10,875 nt of DNA from Acanthamoeba castellanii str. Neff (GCF_000313135.1 NW_004457458.1:1-10875), one strand, 5' to 3'. Positions 1-9,995 are shown, counted from the stretch's first letter. Translations and numbers: made by a program. Notes: a model not told the origin generated them from the sequence alone.

Positions 1-26
1 GAAAGACCCCTATGACAGGCGGTGGG

Positions 27-1837
27 TCAGCTGAAGAGGGAGGCGAAGAGGGTGGAGGCGCCAGGTGCGGGCGGCCGGAGGGTCGGTGGAGCGCCGCCGT
101 TGGCCGAGGGCGGGCAGAGGAAAGTGGGCACGATGAGGTTGCACACCCAATTCGTTGGTAGCCCCGGCACCGTCAGTGGAACCGGCTGGGGCGCAACTGG
201 CGCGCAGAACACGCACACGGACGCGAGATGAGCCCACAGATAACACCACGACACCCATGATTTATGATACACGACACACAACACGACACGCGCACAATTA
301 CGACAAACGACATCGACAACGTACGGGCTGCAGCACGAAGAGCTTCGAGTTTCTTGTGTCGGCTGTCTTTGTTTGCTCCTTCCCTCTTCTCCGCTCGCGC
401 TCGCCGGCCGTGCTCTGAATTGGATGCGCGTGCGTGTGCGTGTGTGCGTGCGTGTGCGTGTGTGCGTGCGTGTGCGTGTGCGTGTGCGTGTGCGTGTGCG
501 GTGTGTGCGTGTGCGGTGAGTGTGGATTTCCAGGTCAGTTGGAAGTCAGACAGAAGAGGTGGAGAGGGGCGTGCGGTACCGGTCCACATGGCGGGAGGCT
601 GTGTGAGGGAGGCGAAGCGGGACTTGACCTGCGGGTTCTCCTTCATCAGAATGCGCAGGCTCCGTCGCACCAGCACTTGCTTCTGCGGCCCTGTCTTCGT
701 CTTCGTCGTCGTCGTCTTGGTGGTGGTGGTGGTCGTCATCGTGTCGCCAGCGCCTACGTCCAGCTCTCTGTCGACATCATCGGCGTCATCGGCCGGTGGC
801 AGGACCTCCTGGACGTCGGCGAAGGGCTTGGGCGGAGCTCGCCGTCGCGCGGGCTTCGGCTTGGCGGCAGCGGCGGCCTTGGCCTTGGCCGTCTTCCTCT
901 TCGTGGTGGTGGTGCTCGCGGGTTTGGCCGGAGAGGGAGGCTCGACGGCGACCGTCATCGAGGAGTCATCAAACTGGTGCTCGGCCCCCTCTTCGTCCAT
1001 GAACACCACCGTTTGCTGCTGCTGCTGTTTCTTCTTTGGCTTCGGCTTCACCACCTTTGGTAGGTGCAAGTCAGTCGGGTCGCGTGAGTGCGATGATGCG
1101 TGTGCGCCTGGGCGTGTGCGTGTGCGGTTGTGTGTGCGGTGTAACCTTTTGCTGTACAGGGGAGGCGACCGCAGCAGCGGCGGCGAGACTGGCACGCTTG
1201 GCGATTCGCTTGGGGGCGATGGGAGTGGGGTGGGGCGCGGGCGGAACGGCGGCGGCCGCCGGGGCTGAAAGCCGACCCCGCCGCACTGCCACCCTCGCCG
1301 CCTTCGCCTTGGGCTTGGGCTTGGGCGCAGGCGCCTCTTCTTCATCTTCTTCTTCACCACACCATCCTTGTTCTTCTTCTTCCTCCTCTTCTTCTCCAAA
1401 TGTTGGTTTCTGCAGCGGTCCATGTTAGAATCGCTTCTCGTGTAGAGACAGAAGAAGGTGGCGGTCGTGTGGTATGGTGATGTGTGGTATGGTGGGCCGC
1501 GTACCAGGGGCTTGCCGCCGACGAAGGGCTGGGCGGCGATGAGCTTCGCCCGCGCCGCAGACTCAGCCTGCTTCGCGAACTGCACCTTGTTGTGTGCTGT
1601 GGCCATATGGAAAAATAAAATAAATAATTTGATAATAAAAATAAAATTAAGTTAATAATAATCATCAAAAAGAAGGGCAGCACCTTGTGCGTGGCGGACG
1701 GCACCGAGGATGAAGCGGTTGGCGGCGGGCTTGTTGAGACGCATGCGCACGGGGGCGGCCCCGAATACCGAGCTTTCTTCTTCTTCTTCTGCTTCTGCGC
1801 CTCCACCAACCGGGAAGGCCTGCGCGAATATCGACAT
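27..1837 (-). CDS. Unknown basic Ala/Pro/Lys-rich protein, probably nuclear; six exons, about 410 aa
   Basis: Exons from 5' to 3' on the minus strand are 1837-1684, 1596-1505, 1409-1158, 1054-580, 414-325 and 196-27. All introns begin GT and end AG and keep phase, for a total of 1233 nt. The first intron (1597-1683) is very AT-rich; skipping it gives the apparent start at 1606, but the upstream exon joins in phase. The N-terminus has an acidic run followed by a well-ordered stretch (MRLNKPAANRFILGAVRHAQ), then acidic (EEEEEEE), KPKPKPKAKAA, poly-Gln, Thr-rich and RRSLRILMKENPQV segments. The fifth exon is helical and charged (KKLEALRAAA). The C-terminus is Pro-rich and ends FASLFS. Third positions are strongly G/C in all exons. 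No known domain was recognised. The Lys/Arg-rich low-complexity makeup suggests a nuclear or nucleolar role, which is inference only. Exons 5 and 6 are less certain than exons 1-4. Confidence 0.6.
427..522. repeat. GTGCGTGT-type microsatellite inside an intron
   Basis: A run of alternating GTGCGTGTGTGCGTGC-like purine/pyrimidine units lies in the 165-nt intron 415-579 of the first gene. It gives long cysteine/valine reading frames on the plus strand that are artefacts. Alternating purine/pyrimidine tracts of this kind can form Z-DNA. Confidence 0.85.
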
Positions 1838-2038
1838 GACGAACGACGATCCCCTCCCGGCTGCTGCGCTCGTTTGTGTGCTCTTCTTCCTCTTCTCTTT
1901 GGTGTGTTTGTTGCCGTTGCACAGAAAACGATAAAACCAAAATTTCGGCAAAGCCAAACGCATTTCGAAATTCATTCGGAAACGAATACAAAACTAGCAA
2001 AACCAAATAAAAACAAAAAGAGAAAGTGCGCTGCGCCG
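1838..2038. other. Intergenic region between two minus-strand genes
   Basis: These 201 bases hold the 3' flank of the gene ending at 2039 and the 5' flank of the gene starting at 1837. The 1925-2025 part is AT-rich (A-rich on plus, T-rich on minus). I see no clear TATA box at the 74-81 nt distance used by other genes here, and no AATAAA on the minus strand. Confidence 0.6.
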
Positions 2039-3485
2039 TCAAGAGGCGAGCGTTGAGGGGCCTCTGGCGGGGTGGGCGCGGTGGAAGAAGTGGTGCAGGC
2101 CCATGCGCGACACGCGAGTGCGGCGGGAGCCGGTCGGCATCGGAGCGTACAGCCTAAGTCCCTCCTGGAATCAATCAACGACAGAACACAACGCAGTTCA
2201 ACGTGAGAACGTGAGAAACATGAACTGCCCGCTAAGGGAGGGAAAAGTGGAGCTCCGTACCAGCTCGCGGGCGCTGATCGAGGCCCAGATTCGGCGCGGC
2301 CCGCGGCGTCCAGAGGCCGGTGGTGGGTGCGGGCTCGTGGTCTCCGTCACCATCTCCATCTCCATCACCGTCTTCTGGTGTTGGTGCTGGTGCTGGCGAC
2401 GTGACTCGTCAAGCGCATCTTGTTCGTCGTCGTTGTCGTTGTCTTCTTCTTCGTTGGCGCTCTCCTCGCCCAGCATCAGGATGCCCAGTTCGCGCTCGTC
2501 GTAGTGGTCTTCTCCGGCCGCCTCGCTGCCGACGTCGTCTTGGGCGCCACCGTTGCTGTGATCGGCTTCGTTTTCATGGTGGTCCGCCTCGACGTCGCTG
2601 TCCTCCGTGCCCTGCACCTCCTGCGGCCGCTCGCCGTCGATCGCTCGGCCCGCGGCGTTCTCTTCTTCGTCGTCTCCATCGTGTGCCTGGCCGACACTCA
2701 TCAGCCTCTCGACGCGGCGCCTCTTGTGCGCGCGGTCACCAGCGACGACGACCGCGTGCCGACGCATCTCTGCGTCTTCGTTATCGCCATGGTCGACTCC
2801 GCCTTGAAGTCCACCGCCCGACCGCGGTGGTCGACCGGTCAGCTCGTCGTGGTTGTTGTGGGCCGCGTCTTCTCGTTTCCTCTTCTTCTTCCGCAGTTCT
2901 GTTGCGAATGTCTCGCAGGCGCTCGCGGCGCGGAGGAGGCGCGTCGATGGCTGGCGCACGGGCGACGCGGCTGGGCTCGTCGAGCACGAGAGCGTGACGA
3001 GCGACAGCAGCGCACAGTCCGCCGATTCCTCCGCCGCCGCCGCCGGGCTGCTGCTGCTGGGATCGCCGACGCTGACGACATTGGCGGCCTCTTCCCTTCG
3101 CGCAGCAGGCTCTGGGTCGGCCAGGGCCGGCAGGACCAGGCGACCACGACGCGGAGGCCGTTGCGGCGCCGACACGTCGGCGTGCACCCGGCTGGGCGGC
3201 TGGAGGGACCACGAAGACGATGAAGCCGACGATGAAGATGATGACGACCAGGGCGTCAATGAAGGTGGCGCGGGCGTCCAGGAGGTGGTGGCCATGGTGG
3301 TGGTGGGTGGTGAGGCGCAGAACGGGCGGTGGATGGCGTCGAAGCTGAAGACGGGGAGGCGGAGGCCCCGCGGCGAGGCGGAGGTGTCGGGGGTCATGGT
3401 GGCCGGCCAGCAGCGCAGGGAGGAGCAGGAGGAGGACGAGGCGCGGCTGGCTGCTCGGCGCGGCGCTACGAGGAAAGTCCGCCAT
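2039..3485 (-). CDS. Unknown protein: hydrophobic N-terminal segments, nuclear-type basic motif, acidic C-terminal part; three exons, about 424 aa
   Basis: Proposed exons on the minus strand are 3485-3188, 3111-2261 and 2164-2039. The start MADFPRSAAP lies 74 nt after a TATA-like TATAA. Residues 16-27 (LVLLLLLPALLA) look like a signal or membrane segment, and residues 75-93 (FIDALVVIIFIVGFIVFVV) like a membrane span. The G/C-third-position reading frame changes around 3190-3110. A 76-nt GT-AG intron (3112-3187) joins the two frames in phase. Exon 2 carries KKKRKR at about residues 174-179, an HKRRR motif, and long Asp/Glu runs with an HQHQHQ tract. Exon 3 follows a clean CAG acceptor and ends RGPSTLAS. 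No family was recognised. The alternative is a shorter protein starting at the Met at 3397 in the exon 2 frame, with no membrane segment; codon use around 3300-3395 favours that frame. The last two exons are secure and the 5' part is not. Confidence 0.5.
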
Positions 3486-3554
3486 TCGGCGCCCCTGCCC
3501 GGCAAGCTGGCATGCCGCCTCTTCTCCTCCTGCACAAAGAGATCAAAAATGGAG

Positions 3555-3559
3555 TTATA
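3555..3559 (-). promoter_or_regulatory. TATA-like box before the gene at 3485
   Basis: Minus-strand TATAA within GGATTTATAACTCC begins 74 nt before the ATG at 3485. The same spacing (78-81 nt) is seen for the genes at 4172, 6908 and 10223, which supports 3485 as the start. Confidence 0.45.
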
Positions 3560-3706
3560 AATCCAACGTGTCCTGTTTTCGTTTGTGGAGATGAGGTGGA
3601 TGCAACAAACCTCGATAAAGTTGTGGTGCTCTTGCTTCTCTCGGTCTGCCCACACGCAGGGCCAACAGAAACAGATGAGACGGCACATTTTAGTTCGCTG
3701 AAATAA

Positions 3707-3720
3707 AGATGAGCTCATCT
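3707..3720. promoter_or_regulatory. Perfect 14-bp palindrome AGATGAGCTCATCT
   Basis: This is a perfect dyad in the shared intergenic region between divergent genes. Further GATGA/AGATGAG copies lie just to the right (3723-3738) and one to the left near 3672. It looks like a possible dimeric transcription-factor site; no factor can be named. Confidence 0.35.
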
Positions 3721-3907
3721 AGAGATGATGAAAGATGAGAATGCAAAACCTTGGTGGTAATCGTTCAGAAGGGCCTGGAACGGGTTCGTGTGCATGTGCG
3801 TCGAGGGGGGAAGAACGAACACCTGCGCAAGAGGTCCTGCTTCCCGCACTATCTATGGTCGGGCCATGACACGACATTCCACACCGCCTTACAGGAGAAC
3901 TGATGGA

Positions 3908-3926
3908 CAACGTAACGGTTACGTTG
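3908..3926. promoter_or_regulatory. Perfect 9+1+9 inverted repeat CAACGTAACGGTTACGTTG
   Basis: Two perfect 9-bp arms (3908-3916 and 3918-3926) flank a single central base, about 170 bp before the TATA box of the secreted-protein gene. TAACGG within it resembles a Myb recognition core (YAACNG) on both strands. The arms are too perfect to be likely by chance. Confidence 0.5.
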
Positions 3927-3935
3927 ACATTGACA

Positions 3936-4076
3936 CCAATCCCAAAAATTTGGGCATACCTGACATTCTTGGCGTGAATTTCGTGTGGTGGCTGAAACAA
4001 GTGAAACAAAGCACAACAGGTTACAGTCTGGGCAGACTCCAATCGGTGCGTGGCCTTTATCTCTTCACCAACCAAT
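3936..4076 (+). promoter_or_regulatory. Three CCAAT boxes and a small dyad upstream of the TATA box
   Basis: CCAAT occurs at 3936-3940, 4039-4043 and 4072-4076, all on the coding strand. A 6-bp-arm dyad AGTCTGGGCAGACT lies at 4025-4038, directly before the second CCAAT. This arrangement is typical of a TATA-containing, NF-Y-type promoter. Factor identity is inference. Confidence 0.4.
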
Positions 4077-4093
4077 AGAAGGGCCTGCATGAC

Positions 4094-4101
4094 TATAAAA
4101 G
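4094..4101 (+). promoter_or_regulatory. TATA box (TATAAAAG) for the secreted Thr-rich protein gene
   Basis: TATAAAAG is a strong match to the eukaryotic TATA consensus. It begins 78 nt before the ATG at 4172, so the 5' leader should be roughly 45-50 nt. Confidence 0.8.
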
Positions 4102-4171
4102 TGCCCACACGCTGCCCCACATGACACACTCTTAACAACCAGTTCTTCTCTCCACACTCCAACAAGCAACT

Positions 4172-4783
4172 ATGAAGCTCTGCACTCTTCTCTTCGCCTT
4201 TGTCTGCCTGAGCTTGCTTGCCCTCGCTCTCGCCCACGACGGTGAGTTCTCCCAACTAGGACTGGCTTGTTACCATGCAACCAGCACAAGCTAACATCTG
4301 ATTGTTTATTGGTCAACAGACTACGACCACAGCGACAAGAACGACAACAAGGACCACGACTGGGACTGGGACTGGAAGAACGACAAGGACCACGACTGCG
4401 ATGACAAAGAAGATGACGACGACGACAAGGAGGAGGGCAGGTGCTACTGGAAGTGCGTCAAGGTGTGCCACAAGAAACCGCACCACACCACCTCCACCAA
4501 GAAGCACACCACCACGACCCCCAAGCAGACCACCACGACCAAGAAGCACACCACGTCGACCACTACCGAGGAGTGCCCCAGGGAGACCACCACGACCAGG
4601 AAGCACTCGACCACCACGACCGAGGACTGCCCCAAGGAGACCACCACGTCGACCAGGAAGCACACAACGTCGACCACTACCGAGGACTGCCCCAAGGAGA
4701 CCACGACCAAGAAGCACTACACCACGTCGACCACCACCAAGGAGTGCCCCAGGGAGACCACCTCGACCAAGAAGCACTGCTGA
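4172..4783 (+). CDS. Small secreted Thr/Lys/His-rich protein with Cys-Pro repeats; two exons, 177 aa
   Basis: Exons are 4172-4241 and 4320-4783, with a 78-nt intron (GTGAGT...CAG) in phase 1. Residues 1-21 are a textbook signal peptide (MKLCTLLFAFVCLSLLALAL), so the product should enter the secretory route. Residues 23-62 are Asp/Lys-rich with DWDWDW and a DDDDDK run. Residues 65-73 read CYWKCVKVC. From about residue 80 it is Thr-rich, with Lys-Lys-His spacers and four copies of a unit centred on T-T-[EK]-[ED]-C-P-[RK]-E-T-T (Cys 109, 127, 147, 166). It ends in Cys 177. The Thr-rich part could be heavily O-glycosylated, and the paired-spacing cysteines could cross-link chains. A cell-surface or cyst-wall role is a guess. 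It has a strong TATA promoter upstream and AATAAA downstream. No homologous family was recognised. Confidence 0.9.
4480..4783 (+). repeat. Degenerate coding tandem repeat, about 54-60 bp units
   Basis: Four units each encode Thr-rich sequence around a Cys-Pro-[Arg/Lys]-Glu core; the cores are spaced 18, 20 and 19 codons apart. The DNA units share ACCACGACC, AAGAAGCAC and TGCCCCA blocks, so the region probably grew by duplication. Confidence 0.85.
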
Positions 4784-4806
4784 TCTGCCGCCGGGCAGGC
4801 GCACGA

Positions 4807-4812
4807 AATAAA
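4807..4812 (+). terminator. Poly(A) signal AATAAA of the secreted-protein gene
   Basis: AATAAA lies 24 nt after the stop codon at 4781-4783, in the 87-bp gap between convergent genes. Confidence 0.7.
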
Positions 4813-4870
4813 TATTGTGGATCGCCATCACCGCGACACAAACGGCCACCTTCGCAGGTGCAGCGGGTCG

Positions 4871-6908
4871 CTAACTGATCGCACCAGCACGCACGAGTTG
4901 TTGCTCCACGTCCTCGAGCCCCCCACGGTTGCCGAAGGTATAGATGTCCCAATCGTCCCACGCCGAGTCGGCGTATTGGGCCAGCTCACGGCGCACGAGC
5001 GACAGCGGGGTGGTGCCGTCACTGTTGGCGAGGCCCGCGTCTGCGCCATGGCGCAGCAGCAACTCCACCAGTTTCCTGGACAACGGCCATCAGGTGAGCA
5101 AACGTGCGTGTGCGGTGATGCGCGTGCATGTGTGCGTGCGGTGCCGTTGTGTGTGGTGTGCACGTACCCGGACCCTCTCTTCGCTGCGTGAGACAGTAGC
5201 GTCAGGCCTTGACCGTCGATTGCGTTGACCTCCGCGCCGCCGCGGAGCAGCGCCTCCGCCGCGCTCATTCGGCTCCACTTGATCGCATAGCCCAAAGGGC
5301 AGTGCGAGTTTGGGTCGGCCCCCTGCATCGGCCGCGGTTTGTCGTCGTCATTTCAAGTAAAATCAAAATATAAAATAATGACAATTAAAAAACAAGAAGG
5401 CTAAGCGCACCTTTGCCAGAAGCAGCTTGACCATCCGCCTGGTCCCGGCCTGGCAGAGGGGAGTCAGGGTCCAGGAGGGAAGGCGCATCAGCGCGTTGAC
5501 GCTGACACCGAAGCGCAGGAACAGTTCCACCAGCGTCTCGTCATTTTTCTGCACCGCCTCCATGAGACCTGCGCACTCGCTCCCGTGTTAGTCTACGTAC
5601 ATACACCTCGACGGAGATGGATGGCAGCGCAACACAAGACAGAGCACACGAGACCTGGTACCGCGTCGGCTGGGCGGAGCTTCCCGCTGAGCAGGAGCAC
5701 GCCCACTATCAGCTCGCTGCGGCTCGAGACGGCGTGGCCGAGGAGGTAGTCTGGCACTTGGTCGTAGGACGGGTGGCTCACCACCGCGCGTACGGTGTCG
5801 ACGTGACCGGCACTGATGGCCGTCGTGAGAAGCAGGACACTATGATCACACGCGCCTTTCCCTGCGTCCAGCGCAGCAGAACCATGAGACAATGCACACG
5901 GCACTGCACACGACACGACACAACTAACGACACGACACGACACGACACGACATGACACGACCAATGACACGACCAACGACACGACACGACCAACACGACA
6001 CGACCAACGACACGACACGACCAACACGACACGACCAACGACACGACACGACAACGACACGACACGACAGACATGGGCAAGAAGGCATACCGAGGTGTTT
6101 AGGGAGGGAGTCGAGCAAGAGGACGACTATCTCCGTGTGGCCATTCCACGCCGCCAGGTCGCAAGCCATCCTCGCAAACTGCAGGTTAATGGGGCACCTT
6201 TCCCACCACGCCCCGCCATTCTCGTCTGATGCCGACGCGAATAAGTGTCTGCAGCATCGTGTGTCGTGTGTGTCGTGTGTGTCGTGTGGCACCTGCAGGG
6301 AAGTCGAGGAAGCAGGCCACCACGTTGGTGTGGCCAGCCACGACTGCTGCCATGAAGTGGTTCGGCCTCCGCTCGGTCAGTTTGGGCATGATGAAGTCTG
6401 GGTCACGCACTGCTGCTGGCGTCAGTCCACTTGCGCGTGTGACAGGACACACACCGACAGCACACGGCACAACACACACGGCACGACACACGATCTTAGA
6501 AGAGAAGGTGCGCACGCAGAGCGGAGACGACGCCGGCGATGCCCTGCTCGCAGGCCCATTGCATGCGCTGGCCGACGGTCGACCGCGGGCCGTGATGCGC
6601 GAGCCATCGCACGGCCGGAGCGCACTTGGCCCGGTGGTCGACGACCGTCGCACCACCGCCCAGAAAGAGCGTGCGGTGGTGAGCGCGCCACAGGTGAGAG
6701 TCGGCAGCCAGGTGCCGCCAGGCCTGGCACACCAGCGGCACCCGCTCAAGCAACTGACCCCCCCCCGCAGACCACCAAGTCAGCCCAATAATAATAATGG
6801 AAAAAAAATGAAAAACAATTCAAAAGAGTCGAGGCGTGGGACTGGTACGTCGTTGGGGGGAAGGAAGGAGAGCACTGCGAGCTGCAACTCGTACGGCAGA
6901 GTCTCCAT
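4871..6908 (-). CDS. F-box and ankyrin-repeat protein; eight exons, 426 aa
   Basis: Exons on the minus strand are 6908-6849, 6753-6516, 6415-6293, 6225-6091, 5861-5655, 5568-5411, 5322-5168 and 5075-4871, totalling 1281 nt with all seven junctions in phase. Residues 1-44 form an F-box: METLPYELQLAVLSFLPPND, then LLERVPLVCQAWRHLA and the usual LW. This is the Skp1-binding module of SCF ubiquitin ligases. From about residue 110 there are degenerate ankyrin repeats: AAVVAGHTNVVACFLD, ACDLAAWNGHTEIVVLLLD, TTAISAGHVDTVRAVV, EAVQKNDETLVELFLRFG, GTRRMVKLLLAKGADPN, AEALLRGGAEVNAIDGQG and KLVELLLRHGADAGLANSDG followed by TTPLSL. These would bind the substrate. The last 40 residues are acidic/Trp-rich and end RAGAIS. 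By family, it is a substrate receptor for ubiquitination; the target is unknown. F-box/ankyrin genes form large families in Acanthamoeba and related amoebae. The acceptor at 6416-6420 has alternatives 3 and 6 nt downstream. Confidence 0.88.
5890..6072. repeat. Intronic (ACGAC)n / CACGACACGACCAAC satellite-like repeat
   Basis: The 229-nt intron 5862-6090 of the F-box gene is mostly a simple repeat of ACGACAC with CCAAC interruptions. Alternating 17- and 14-nt subunits give a higher-order period of about 31 nt, repeated at least twice. There is no CRISPR-like spacer diversity. Confidence 0.85.
6258..6289. repeat. Short tandem GTGTGTCGT repeat in an intron
   Basis: Three copies of a 9-nt unit lie in the 67-nt intron 6226-6292 of the F-box gene. 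It is the same sequence family as the ACGAC repeats but in the opposite orientation. Confidence 0.7.
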
Positions 6909-6982
6909 TCGCAACCAACACAAAATAACAACTTACTCGAGGGTGTGAGAATGAGGGCCTAACGGTTTGGCGGGGGAACGAG

Positions 6983-6993
6983 TTATATTTATT
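6983..6993 (-). promoter_or_regulatory. Composite element: AATAAA poly(A) signal and TATAA box overlapping a stop codon
   Basis: The minus-strand sequence GAATAAATATAACT contains the TAA stop (6989-6991) of the upstream small gene, AATAAA (6988-6993), and TATAA (6983-6987) starting 79 nt before the F-box gene ATG. That spacing matches the other TATA boxes in the window. Confidence 0.5.
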
Positions 6994-7724
6994 CTTTTTG
7001 CTGCTGTCGACGCAAGTCGAGGCCGCCACCTTCGATCGTCCAGACGACTGTTTTTCCACGTCGCGAGAGCCATCCGGCGTCCACGAGCGCCGAGAGCGCC
7101 TCGTCGAACTGTTCGCGCGTCTACGTTTCGCTGGCTTGAGCGTCGGTCTCTTCGATCGACTGGTGCACCGATCTATCGCAGAGGATGTTCCTCTTTCAGA
7201 ACCATGTAGAGTTGTGTAGCATACTCGATTGAGGCCGGTGAAGATGTCAAATAGCGGTGGTCTGAGAGCGCGATGTGACACGACACGCGCACGCACCACG
7301 ATACGTCGTATGCGCACAGCACGATACACCACATTATACAAGATACTCCCACGACATGACGCGATACTACACAATCGCACACTCTCTCACACGACACGCT
7401 CCACGACAGATGATACTACCCGCCACGACATGACACGGTTGTACACGACACGACCACACTCACACGCACCCGACACACGACGCACAGGGCACACGCACTC
7501 GGGTACACGACACGATACTACAGGACACTCAACACCGCACGCAACGTGATACTACACACACATACTCACAACACACCAAGCGCACGACACTGCGACACGC
7601 ACGCTCACGCACGACTGCGCCATTTACCGCTGGCGTCGTGGAGTGCATCATCATGATCGTCATGCAGCAGCAGCAATAACAACTCGTCCTCCACCAAGAG
7701 AGCGTCTGACGAACCACCGAACAT
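6989..7724 (-). CDS. Small protein with a winged-helix-like C-terminal segment; three-exon model, about 95 aa
   Basis: Proposed exons on the minus strand are 7724-7628, 7261-7203 and 7120-6989. The last exon is the convincing part: TREQFDEALSALVDAGWLSR, then RGKTVVWTIEGG, ending RRQQQKE, with G/C-rich third positions. It reads like the final helix and hairpin of a winged-helix fold. Exon 1 (MFGGSSDALLVEDELLLLLL, then an Asp/His run) ends in a GTAAAT donor. Exon 2 (DHRYLTSSPASIEYATQLYM) ends at a weak GTTCTG donor. The 366-nt first intron is full of CACGACA repeats. The frame just before exon 3 also looks coding (SVHQSIEETDAQASET) but runs into an in-frame TAG at 7121-7123, so a damaged gene or a different exon structure is possible. 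The ATG is only about 20 nt after the upstream gene's poly(A) signal. Function unknown. Confidence 0.35.
7264..7625. repeat. Degenerate CACGACA-type low-complexity region, probably an intron
   Basis: Plus strand is rich in ACACGAC, GATACTACA and CACACGCAC motifs, with no convincing reading frame on either strand. It lies between the two outer exons of the small gene model and resembles the repeats at 5890-6072. Confidence 0.6.
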
Positions 7725-7742
7725 GAAAAAAGGGGCGCGCAT

Positions 7743-7748
7743 TTTATT
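7743..7748 (-). terminator. Poly(A) signal AATAAA of the reductase gene
   Basis: Minus-strand AATAAA (CACGAATAAAATGC) lies about 80 nt after the stop codon at 7829-7831. Confidence 0.6.
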
Positions 7749-7828
7749 CGTGCATATCAAGACCGTTGGCCCCAAACAAGTAGGAGTCGTGTGTGACACA
7801 GGTTGCGATGTAACCAGGGTCAACCCGT

Positions 7829-9784
<1,956 letters not shown>

Positions 9785-9995
9785 GTTGTTGTCTATGTTG
9801 TGCAGTGGATAGGCATGCAATGAGGACTGGCTCTGGTACTTGCTTTTTGTAGTGCAGGACGCACACCACCACCTACAAGCAGACGAGATGTCGTCAGCTG
9901 CCGGTCGAGGCTTCGGGACAGCCTCACTGGCTCCTCGTGTGCAGCGCCAATACTTCCGCCATGGAGAAGAGTGCGCCCGATGCCTCCAAAACTCT

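Noticed and set aside
264..1268. Long plus-strand open frame rich in Cys, Val and Ser
   Set aside because: It is antisense to well-supported exons and crosses the GTGCGTGT microsatellite; composition mirrors the minus-strand Lys/Thr/Ala-rich exons.
1597..1683. AT-rich stretch as promoter of a gene starting at 1606
   Set aside because: A GT-AG intron in perfect phase joins an upstream coding exon with G/C-rich third positions, which explains the stretch better.
2420..3223. Plus-strand open frame with Val/Phe-rich hydrophobic runs
   Set aside because: The hydrophobic runs are the reverse complement of Asp/Glu codon runs in the minus-strand gene, so they are not membrane segments of a real protein.
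4025..4038. AGTCTGGGCAGACT as a SMAD-type site
   Set aside because: SMAD factors are animal proteins and none is expected in an amoeba; kept only as a small dyad of unknown meaning.
3788..4078. Plus-strand 96-residue open frame before the TATA box
   Set aside because: No G/C-third bias and no splice logic; it contains CCAAT boxes and dyads, so it is read as promoter.
4414..4430. DDDDDK as an enteropeptidase-like cleavage site
   Set aside because: It lies in a generally Asp/Lys-rich stretch, so the match is expected by composition.
4313..4849. Minus-strand open frame of Val/Leu/Gly repeats
   Set aside because: It is the antisense of the Thr-rich repeats and begins outside any promoter-like sequence.
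5890..6072. Possible CRISPR array or minisatellite gene
   Set aside because: Units are short and nearly identical with no unique spacers, and the array sits exactly within a phase-consistent intron of a eukaryotic gene.
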